Below are positions 56,390 to 64,000 of a stretch of 64,000 bases of DNA, piece after piece; positions within the stretch are counted from its first letter, which is position 1; each line of letters starts with the position of its first letter. A model generated the notes under the pieces. That model saw only the letters and a program-made list of their open reading frames with translations, had not been told where the DNA came from and made no database searches. This DNA comes from Lepus europaeus (Eukaryota > Chordata > Mammalia > Lagomorpha > Leporidae). Both the position numbers and the translations under genes were made by a program. The stretch lies in assembly GCF_033115175.1 (NCBI RefSeq), contig NC_084834.1, positions 37,554,077 through 37,618,076 of the forward strand. Direction: 5' to 3'.

Positions 56390-57260
56390 ACCGATGAGGA
56401 AACACAGCCAGGCGCAGCCTTCTGCCCCTGGAAGGATGGCCCAGCCCCGACTGCACCGCTCTCTGGCCTCCCTCGCCACCTCGGCGTCCTCGCCCGGCAT
56501 CCGGGCTCCTGCAAGTCCCAGCCCACCCGAATGTCCCATCCCGCAGTCCCATTCCAGAGCCGGGGGCGCTCAACCGGCGGCCCCGACCCCGGAGCAAGGG
56601 CTCTGTGACGGGGCTCGCAGGCCGCCAAAAGGAACCGAGGGGCCCCGTCCTGAGAGGACGAGAAAACCAGGTTGCGCAGGGGCTCTGCGGGCAGCCAGGC
56701 CTCAGCCGCCCGCCAAATGCCCAGGCCCGAGGCCGCTCTTCCCGGCCAGCCCGCCCCGCCCGCCAGGCCCTCGGCCGTCCCGAGGCCGCACCTCCAGTCG
56801 CCAGGGGCCTCCGCGGCCCAGGCCGGCCCTCACCTTCCGTTGGAGGCGCCGGGTAAGGGGAGGGATCGGGAGGACGCCTCAGGCCAGGAGACCTGGACCA
56901 ACTGACACCGGCAGCTCCGCCCTCCCCGCCCACAGAGCGTGCGCCCAGAGAGGAGTCCCGCCCAGTCCCGCCCCGCCGCCCGCCAATCCCCACTCAGGAA
57001 TGTAAGCCTGCGCGTTAGCTGCCCGGCGCCCCAGCGTCCGCCAGTGCCGTAACAGAAAGACATTGACGTCCAATCAGAGCTCAGGGCTCTGTGGGCGGGT
57101 CCGAGGCAACAGCCAATGACAGTACAGCAGCGAAGCTGAGCGCGTAAAGGCGGCCCTAGCGAAACAGCTTTGCGGTCTCCACAGGAGTCCGAAGACTGGC
57201 GTCCGGAATCCGGACGGGAAACCCCGGCTACGGTCGGCAGTAGGGACAAGATGAATGATG
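56390..57260. promoter_or_regulatory. CpG-island promoter of SCOC with three CCAAT boxes
   Basis: Very GC-rich with dense CpG, in contrast to all flanking DNA. Plus-strand CCAAT boxes are at 56983-56987, 57070-57074 and 57113-57117. GC boxes are at 57091-57100 (GTGGGCGGGT) and 56957-56976 (CCGCCCAGTCCCGCCCCGCC), and TGACGTCC, a CRE-like site, at 57064-57071. No TATA box stands out. It drives SCOC leftward; a divergent non-coding transcript to the right is plausible, since human has one, but no exon was identified. Confidence 0.85.
56834..57050 (-). other. SCOC: SCOC exon 1, decayed long-isoform coding region
   Basis: Minus-strand donor AACGGAAG|GTGAGG sets the end at 56834; the transcription start is uncertain. 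Translated from 57015, it reads TRRLTFLSGDWRAAGRDWAG, LLSGRTLCGRGGRSCRCQLV and QVSWPEASSRSLPLP, clearly homologous to the N-terminus of the long human SCOC isoform. ACG (57013-57015) stands where human has ATG. From that codon to the donor there are 182 bases rather than the 181 expected from human, so the frame into the next exon is shifted. The extra base lies near TTACCCGGCG. The exon is probably 5' UTR here. Confidence 0.75.
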
Positions 57261-57264
57261 AAAA

Positions 57265-57465
57265 CGCCGGGCGAGAGGGAAGTTCACATTCAAGAAAAGG
57301 GCACTTGCGTGTAGAACAAAGGCATTACGCAGTTGCTCACTTTTAAAAGCAGACTTTTCCATATATTTTTATTTCCAAATTCTGAAAGCTCCAGAGTGCA
57401 CCGGTCCGTATTCCCTTCCCCTGTCATGAAATCCACAGTACACCTGTCCATTTAATGCTGTTCTA
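57265..57465. other. Flank of the SCOC promoter, unassigned
   Basis: Nothing recognised. Confidence 0.4.
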
Positions 57466-57469
57466 GAAG

Positions 57470-57640
57470 TAATAGTACTCCAGTCCTGCTGTCACCTGCT
57501 CCCATTGGGTCCTCACAGCGCCCGAAGGAACTGGAGCCCAGAGCGCACACAATCCGTGTTCAAGGTCACACGTGCTGTGTGCCCGGCTTGGAGGTGGACT
57601 GTGACCCGCAGGATGCTGTTCGTAAATACCCTAGCACTGG
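57470..57640 (-). repeat. Possible MIR fragment, antisense
   Basis: GGGTCCTCACAGCGCCCGAAGGAACTGGAGCCCAGAGCG and TGTTCAAGGTCACACG resemble the reversed MIR core. Weak. Confidence 0.35.
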
Positions 57641-57950
57641 ACACAGAAGCAGCCTCCTCCTGGTTTCCCGAAGCGGTCAGGAGCGGTCAGCAGCAACGCA
57701 TTACTGTTCTGGCTTTGAAGTTCCCTAGCTGTAGGAGGGAGCGCTGTGCCTACCAGTTTTTTGACGTTTTGCTACTGCATAGCCTCGCTCCGTTAAAGGA
57801 TTATGGAAAACATCTAGGACTTGCTGCTTGAGAACCATACATTTGCCTGGGACTACAAAACTCAATTTGAGGCAATGTATTACAGTGCAATGCAGAAACT
57901 AAATAAATGGCCGAGGTTGGGGGTGGGGGATTAGACAGATCTAATAGTAG

Positions 57951-58200
57951 GGGCAAGCATCAGCTGCAGCAGGTAAGATGCTGGCATACCAATCCTGCGT
58001 GTCTGGGCTTGATCACGTTTGCTGCTCAGGAGGCAGCGGGTGATGGCTCAGCACTTGGTTCCCTGCACCTGTGTGGGAGTTCTAGGCTCCTGGCTTTGGC
58101 TTAGTCAAGTCCCAGCTGTTGTGGGCTTTGGGGGAGTGAACCAGTGAATGGCAGGTCTGTCTGTCTCTCTGTCTTTGAAATGAATGGGGGAAAAAAATCT
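57951..58200 (+). mobile_element. CSINE, sense, 5'-shortened
   Basis: GGGGCAAGCATCAGCTGCAGCAGGTAAGATGCTGG head, CCTGTGTGGGAGTTCTAGGCTCCTGG, GGGAGTGAACCAGTGAATGG. Confidence 0.8.
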
Positions 58201-58204
58201 AATA

Positions 58205-58520
58205 GGAATATCAAAAAGAGAATAGCAAGAATGGATGTGGGTAGTAATAACTAAGAAATTTCTAAGACTAATAACTAAGAACTAACTAAGAATAATAACG
58301 AAGAAATGTCCTAGATCGAAGTATTTGAATCTCCACACTCAAAGAAATTTTATTCTTGAGCAGGACTGATGTAAAGAATTCCATGCAGTGGGGAAACTGC
58401 AGAACACCAAAGATCAAGAGAGACTATTACAAGTATTTTGTTTTGCTAGAACATTGGAGAAATACACAACATGAAGTTATGTCTTAACCATTCTTAAGTT
58501 CAATAGCCTTAAGTCCATTC
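58205..58520. other. Unassigned
   Basis: Contains local near-repeats of ACTAAGAA/ATAACTAAGAA at 58248-58305; otherwise nothing. Confidence 0.45.
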
Positions 58521-58524
58521 ACAA

Positions 58525-58970
58525 GATTATGCAACTGATCCCCCAGAATTCTTCATCTTCCTACAGTGAAACTCTGTACCCATCAAACAACTCATTTTTA
58601 CTACCCTCCACCCCTGGCAACCTCCACTCCACTTTCGGCCTCTGTGAGCTTGACTGCACTAGGTCCACAGTATATGTGGAGTCACACAGAATTTGTCCTT
58701 TTGTAACTGGCTTATTTCACTTGCTATTGTGTCCTCAATACTCATCCATGTTGTAGCATATGGTAGAATTTCCTGAATAGTACTCCATGTGTGGATATAC
58801 CAAACTTTGTTTATCCATTCATCTGTCGATGGATGCTTATGCTGTTTCCACTTTGTGGCCATCATGACTAATGCTGCTCTGAACAAGTGTATGCAAATAC
58901 ATCTTTGAGACCATGTTTTTAGTTTTTCTCAAAATGGAATTGTTGGATCATGTGGCAATTCCATTTTGTC
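58525..58970 (-). mobile_element. Old L1 ORF2 3' end, antisense
   Basis: Minus strand codes for HKHPSTDEWINKVWYIHTWS and EDTIASEISQLQKDKF, the ORF2 C-terminal consensus. On the plus strand, TTTATCCATTCATCTGTCGATGGATGCTTATGCTG and TTGTTGGATCATGTGGCAATTCC are typical reversed L1. Disrupted by stops. Confidence 0.85.
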
Positions 58971-58972
58971 TT

Positions 58973-59282
58973 TTTTGAAGATTTGACTTTATTTATTTGA
59001 AAGGCAGAGTAAGAGAGATCCTCCATCTGCTGATTCATTCATTTCCATATGGCCACAACACCAGGGACCAGGTCAGACCAAAGCCAGAAGCCAGGAACAC
59101 CATCTGGGCCTCCCACATGTGTGGCTAGGGCCAAATATTTAAGCCATCATTGGCTGCCTTCCCAGGCACATTAGCAAGGAGCTAGATCAGAAGTGGGGCA
59201 GCCAGGACACAAACTGGCATTCCTAATATGGGATGCTAGTGTGTCAGGTGGTGACTTAATATGTTGGGTCAACACCACTCTT
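58973..59282 (-). mobile_element. CSINE, antisense
   Basis: GAAGATTTGACTTTATTTATTTGAAAGGCAG start, CCACATGTGTGGCTAGGGCC, TAGCAAGGAGCTAGATCAGAAGTGGGGC; it ends near TGTTGGGTCAACACC. It adjoins the old L1. Confidence 0.85.
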
Positions 59283-59328
59283 GCTCCTGGCAATTCTATT
59301 TTAAAGCAGTTTTTGAAACTGTGGTATT

Positions 59329-59551
59329 GGGGCTGGCACTATGGTGCAGTGGGTTAAAGCCCCAGCCTGCAGCACCAGCATCCCATGTGGGCACCAGCTG
59401 CTTCTCTTCTGATCCAGCTCTCTGCTATGGCCTGGGAAAGCAGTAGAAGATGGAGACCCGGAAGAAGCACCTGGCTCCTGGCTTCGGTTCAGCGCAGCTC
59501 CAGCCCTTTCGGCCAATTGGGAAGGGAACCAGTGGATGGAAGACCTCTCTT
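59329..59551 (+). mobile_element. CSINE, sense, shortened, first of a tandem pair
   Basis: GGGGCTGGCACTATGGTGCAGTGGGTTAAAGCC head; stops at GGATGGAAGACCTCTCTTA, where the next CSINE begins. A segment around the normal GGCCCAAGTGCTTGGGCC is deleted. Confidence 0.9.
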
Positions 59552-59900
59552 AGGGCTGGCGCTGTGGCACAGCGGGTTAAAGCCCTGGCTTGAAGCACTG
59601 GCATTCCATATGGGCACCAGTTCTAGTCCTGGCTGCTCTTTTTATGATCCAGCTCTCTGCCATGGCCTGGGAAAGCAGTAGAGGATGGGAAAGCAGTTGA
59701 AGTCCTTGGGCCCCTGGACCCACGTGGGAGACCTGGAAGAAGCTTCTGGCTCCTGGCTTTGGATTGGTGCAGCTCCGGCCATTGCCCCCATCCGTTGGAG
59801 TAAACCAACAAATTAAGACCTTTCTTTCTGTCTCTCCCTCTCACTGTCTGTAACTCTACCTCTCAAATAAATAAGTAAAATCTTAAAAAAAAAAAAAAAA
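59552..59900 (+). mobile_element. CSINE, sense, full length, inserted in the tail of the previous one
   Basis: GGGCTGGCGCTGTGGCACAGCGGGTTAAAGCCC head, full body, CTCAAATAAATAAGTAAAATC and an A-run. It belongs to the CAGTGGGTTAAAGCC subfamily. Confidence 0.93.
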
Positions 59901-59904
59901 AGAA

Positions 59905-60655
59905 ATTATCCAATCTAAACAATAGATAGAAAAATGGGGGGAGATATGAACAAAACATCAGAAACCTGTGGAATGAGAAAGATGGAACACCAGTGTCGTC
60001 AGAGTTTCAGAAAGAAAAGGAAAATTGTACAGCACTGAAAAGTATTTGAGGCAATAATGGGTTCCGAGTTTGGCAAAAGACAATTAAATGGGGAAATAAT
60101 GTGATTAAAATGGCATCTAAAAAGGCCCCTGAGTGGAGGGAAATAATGAAAAGACACCCGGGAAACAATGATCTAGACACTGAGTATCAACATCATTAAA
60201 CATCACAAAGAGACGAAGTCAGATGTCATTTACTTTCCTACCTATGAAGTCAGTAAACATGGAAAGAAAGAAAATTGCACCCTGTTTGATCAAGTCCATA
60301 AACTAGCAATTTAACAGCAAATGCAGAGGACAAATACATCTAATCTACCCCCAGGATAAAATTAGTAAACCAGCCATGGAAAACACTACAGAACAAAAAA
60401 ACAAAACACAAAGCCTTTTTTCAAACAAATAAATTGCTCTGAGGGGGAAAGAAAGTCAAAAGAAAACCTGAAGCTTGCATGTTTATAAATACACATTTTA
60501 GAAAACAGAAAAACAGCTTTACTTTAGATGATAAAGCTATTTTTTAAATGCCAAGAAAATTTTGAGATTAAATATGGTTGAGAGTGTTTACCTCTTCAAA
60601 ATTCCAGAACCAAACGTGTGTTTGCTAGAGAACTTAAAATTTAAAAGACATTTCT
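59905..60655. other. Unassigned
   Basis: A-rich sequence without a recognised repeat or gene. Confidence 0.4.
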
Positions 60656-60659
60656 AGAT

Positions 60660-60962
60660 AGGCTGGCAGGGAAGCACAGCTGTTTAACCAACCTCTTAGG
60701 CTACCTGCATCCCATAGCAGAGTACCTTGTTCAAGTCCTGCCTCTGCTTCTATCCAGCTTCCTGCCAATGCACACTTTGGGGGGCAGTGGGTAATAGTCC
60801 AACTACTTGGGATCCTGCCACTCATGTGGGAGGCTTGTATGGAGTTCTGGGCTCCTGGCTTCAGCCTGCCCCAGCCCTGGCTGTTGCAGGCATTTGAGGA
60901 ATGAACCAATAGATGGAAGCTCGCTTGCTCTCTCTCTCTCTCTCTCTTTCTCTCTCCAACAA
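60660..60962 (+). mobile_element. Older CSINE, sense
   Basis: GGCTGGCAGGGAAGCACAGCTGTTTAACC head, CTTCCTGCCAATGCACACTTTGGGGG, GAGGAATGAACCAATAGATGGAAGC, (CT)n end. Confidence 0.82.
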
Positions 60963-60964
60963 AC

Positions 60965-63035
60965 ATATATAAGTATGTTAGAAAACTATCTTAAAAGGGT
61001 AGAATAAAAAGGTTAAATTTAGGTTAGAGAGAAATATATTCACAAAATGTCACAACTTTGATAAGAGTGTAACTGTTAAGATCTGCCCTTAAGTGAATAG
61101 AAAAACAATAACAACCTTGAAACAAAAAAAGGTGGCAAAAAAGTGTGGTAACCTAAATGGACATAAAAAGGGAATTGAAACTTTTGCAAATTGTTCATGT
61201 AGTGACCATACCCTAAACTATATATTTATCTTATACAAAATTTCAGTAAAATAACTTAAAACTTAGTCGCAAAAAATTCCCTTCCTCTGAATAAGGAAAA
61301 GATACAAGTACAAATAAGAATCATGGACACTGCATAGAAACGCTTGATTATAAGGTAATCATTCATGTGATCTGGAATGTATGAATACTGATATCATAGT
61401 TCATCCAAATAAAAGCACAAAATTAAAATTTTCTAAATAAAAAGAGGAATGCTAAATTGAATTTGTGATAAGGCAATGAGTTAAAGGAAAGAAATGATAA
61501 ATAATAAAATGGAGAACTTTAAAAATCATTTTGATGTTCTGTTCTGACACACCCCATCATGCACATAGAAAACTTCTGTCTTAAGTAATTAGAGGATTCT
61601 AAACATACTGTGGATATTTTAAGGTGAAATATGCTAAATGGAGGCATTTTGATAACTTTCAAGTGTAACCAGGTGTGTTCCCTGATACTTAAGCTCATTA
61701 ATCTGCAAAACATTTCATTTCATTCCTAAATAAGAACTCAACATTTTCCTTTTTACTTATTTTTTTTCTTTTGAAAGGTTATTGAATTCATTGGAGAATG
61801 AATGCTATCTTGAATGTTGTGATTAAAGAATGCATCCTATTTGTTGAAACAATTTCAAAAGCAGGCTTAATAGTATACTACAGTACAGTATACTATACTA
61901 AGCAGTATACCATACTGCTATTTGGCAAATTAAATCCATCTATACTTTTCTCAAAATTATAATTTCCTGATAAGAACCAAAAGCTGGCTAATTTAATCAA
62001 ATTAGCTTCACTCATTTGTTCAACAGATGGAGGAAATGTAAGAAATTACCAGTATATTTTTAGAGAGCTTCTCAACTGAGGATTCAGATCTTTAAGGCCT
62101 CCATGAAATCAAGCTTTAAACTTTATGACAAAAATATAAACAACCAGGAATGAGTCTGTGTGGTCTTGGTGCTTAGTTTTTTCTAGACAAAGCATTTTCC
62201 AATCAGTGTTTCTCAAAGATTGATGAACCTCTAGATGTACAAGATGAGCTTGTAAAATTAAATAGTTACTTTATTATAGTAGAATAATATTAATTAGGCC
62301 ATTAACCCTCAATTGCAGATACTATCACTTAGAACAAAGCTAATTTAAAAATAATTTTAATTATACCATTAAATTAATGTGGCCAAAAATATGATGCTGG
62401 TAATGACAGTGACTGATCCGGAGAACCCTGACCTTTCAACAAGCAAGCAGCAAGCATTGGTTACCAGAAGAATCCTGGGCTCTGGTTCTGGTTCTGGTTC
62501 AGCCTAGAGTTGTTCATTCAATTCTCGTTCATTCATTGACACGGAGGTTTAGTTTGGTCTCCATTACAGACTAAAGAGCATCCAAATATTTGAAATGAGT
62601 AACAAGAGAGTGGGAGATGAGTCTATTACTATAGTCTCCTCTTCCTCAAATGAGGACTTGGAATGAAGTTAATTTAGGTCTTGTAACCTGATATAAAATA
62701 GCATTGAAACTTTACCAAGTAATACTACCAGTGAGTTATGTTGGGTGCTTCCCCTTTGATGTCTGATTTTGTCTGATGGCTAGCACCCTGCTTGCCATGC
62801 CACGGATTCTCAAAGCATATTTTCTCAGGGAGTTATTTGTGCCTCCTTGTTCCAGCTTTTTAGGATTTTGTGATTCTCTGATTTTCTATGCACAAGTCAA
62901 CACTTTCAGCCATTTCAGTTGGGTGTGCGTTACACTAAATTTTTATTAAAATAACCTGGTTTTGAATCAACACTAATCATTCGGATCTGGGAGCATTAAA
63001 GGACTTCTGGTTTTTGGGTTTGTTTTTGTTGTTTT
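60965..63035. other. Unassigned 2 kb
   Basis: AT-rich sequence with no gene, SINE or L1 recognised. A small self-complementary TAGTATACTACAGTACAGTATACTA patch at 61870-61895 and a (GGTTCT)3 run near 62482-62501 are the only local features. Confidence 0.45.
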
Positions 63036-63039
63036 TGTT

Positions 63040-63330
63040 TTTCAATTAAAAACCGTGTTTGAAAGAGAGAGACAGACAGGAATCTCCATCTGCTGGTTCT
63101 CTCACCAAATGCCTGCAACAGCTGGGGCTGTGCCAGACCAAAGGCAGGAGCCAGGAACTCAGTCCAGATCTCCCACATGCATGTCAGAGTCCCACCTGCT
63201 GCCTCTCAAGGTGCCCATTAGCAGGAAGCTGAAATCAGGAGTGGAACCAGAACTAAACAAACCAGGCACCTAGTATGGGCTGTGGTTGTCCTAAGCAGTG
63301 TCTTAACCACTGAGGGTTCTACTTTTAGTA
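63040..63330 (-). mobile_element. Older CSINE, antisense
   Basis: GTTTGAAAGAGAGAGACAGACAGG, CATCTGCTGGTTCTCTCACCAAATGCC, CCATTAGCAGGAAGCTGAAATCAGG, GTGTCTTAACCACTG. Confidence 0.82.
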
Positions 63331-63334
63331 AGTA

Positions 63335-63845
63335 TGAAGGGATTCTTTGAAAGGCATCCTCATAGAAGTGAGGGTTACGATGATAACTAATATTTTATAA
63401 AAGTTGATAGCAAGGCTCTAAAATGTGAAGTTGTTAATGGGATTGTCTTAATTTCAATACATAAACATAACTCTTATAGTTATCTGGTAACCATTTATGA
63501 CAAAAATAATCAATTTGAAAAGAGTTCTTTGGTCAGCTTCTGTCAGGATCTGAGATTTTACACAACTTGGAAACTAAAAGTTGCCTGTCTCATGAATGCT
63601 GGCAGGAATACAGGATGCTTGGATCAGAGAGGAATGGATTCTATTACTCACAGCTCACCAGGGGCAGGAACTTCAAGCTGATCTGCTTCTGTCCGCCTTG
63701 TCTTCCAGACCCCATCACGGTGAGGCAGAGGCCCCAGTAAACGCCTACACAGGTGGTGGGCTGTGCTCCAGGGGAGGGATGCTTAGTTTAGGGAATCTAT
63801 GGCCTTTACAGCAAGTGGAAGCCAGGATTTTTTCGTTTTGTTTTG
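63335..63845. other. Unassigned
   Basis: An 85-codon ORF at 63596-63853 runs into a SINE T-run and has no recognised domain. Nothing else seen. Confidence 0.4.
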
Positions 63846-63847
63846 TT

Positions 63848-64000
63848 TTTTAGGATTTATTCACTCATTTCAAAGAGTCAGAGAGAGAGATGAGATCTTC
63901 CATTTGTTGGTTCATTCACCAAATGGCTGCAACAGCCAGCTGAAGCCAGGAGCCAGGAGCTTCCTCTAGGTCTCCCATGTGAATGCAGGGGCCCAAGGAC
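63848..64000 (-). mobile_element. CSINE, antisense, cut by the window end
   Basis: TTTTTTAGGATTTATTCACTCATTTCAAAGAGTCAG start, ATTTGTTGGTTCATTCACCAAATGG, GGTCTCCCATGTGAATGCAGGGGCCCAAGGAC to the last base. Confidence 0.9.

Larger units (their letters stand above)
48392..57060 (-). other. SCOC: SCOC gene body (short coiled-coil protein)
   Basis: SCOC is a small coiled-coil protein of the trans-Golgi that binds the GTPase ARL1 and the adaptor FEZ1 and takes part in autophagy regulation (family knowledge). Here it lies on the minus strand, convergent with CLGN. Four exons are seen: 56834 to about 57050, 51779-51850, 51328-51411 and a last exon from 49970 down to about 48392. From ATG at 51798-51800 the joined frame codes for 82 residues, the length of the usual short isoform. 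Intron 1 is about 5 kb. An alternative human upstream first exon is not seen in the window. Confidence 0.95.

Noticed and set aside
51851..56833. Search for the alternative human SCOC first exon on the minus strand
   Set aside because: No matching coding stretch seen in intron 1; if present in rabbit it probably lies beyond the window.
56217..57005. 262-codon plus-strand ORF and 231-codon minus-strand ORF in the GC-rich region
   Set aside because: Long open frames on both strands are expected from CpG-island composition with few stops. Low-complexity Pro/Arg/Gly translation, no domain, and overlap with the SCOC promoter and exon 1.
1..64000. CRISPR arrays, prophage, operons, attachment sites
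   Set aside because: The repeats are SINEs, L1s and simple repeats with target-site duplications, and genes are spliced; this is vertebrate nuclear DNA.

Overview
The window is mammalian nuclear DNA, almost certainly rabbit (Oryctolagus cuniculus) or a close lagomorph. About 35 copies of the lagomorph tRNA-derived C-repeat SINE (CSINE) and several LINE-1 3' ends of the rabbit type fill the introns and intergenic DNA. There are no bacterial-style operons, CRISPR arrays or phage genes. Nearly all long ORFs lie in SINEs, L1 remnants or a GC-rich promoter; the real coding sequence is in short spliced exons.

Region 1 to about 40.6 kb, plus strand: the 3' four-fifths of CLGN (calmegin), the testis-type paralogue of calnexin. 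Twelve coding exons keep reading frame and consensus splice sites from 438 to the stop at 40154, encoding about 542 residues: lectin domain, proline-rich P-domain repeats, membrane segment, and acidic cytosolic tail with a basic C-terminus. The signal peptide exons lie upstream of position 1.

Region about 40.6 to 48.4 kb: the gap between two convergent genes. It holds several SINEs, a solo MaLR-type LTR, a SINE-split palindromic element and about 1.7 kb of unassigned sequence.

Region about 48.4 to 57.05 kb, minus strand: SCOC (short coiled-coil protein). Three coding exons give an intact 82-residue protein, and a GC-rich first exon sits in a CpG-island promoter with three CCAAT boxes. Exon 1 matches the N-terminus of the long human isoform, but its start codon is ACG and one extra base shifts the frame, so the long isoform looks lost here.

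Region about 57.05 to 64 kb: SINEs, an old antisense L1 end and unassigned sequence; no gene was recognised.

The convergent CLGN/SCOC order matches the human 4q31.1 neighbourhood. The most unusual items are: a degraded copy of a CLGN exon/intron boundary about 0.7 kb upstream of the real one; a 3'-truncated U2 snRNA pseudogene between direct repeats; a multi-layer L1 nest whose parts meet as expected for a 5' inversion but whose direct repeats say otherwise; a CSINE with an inverted core; and the SCOC exon 1 lesions. I found no clear new gene system.
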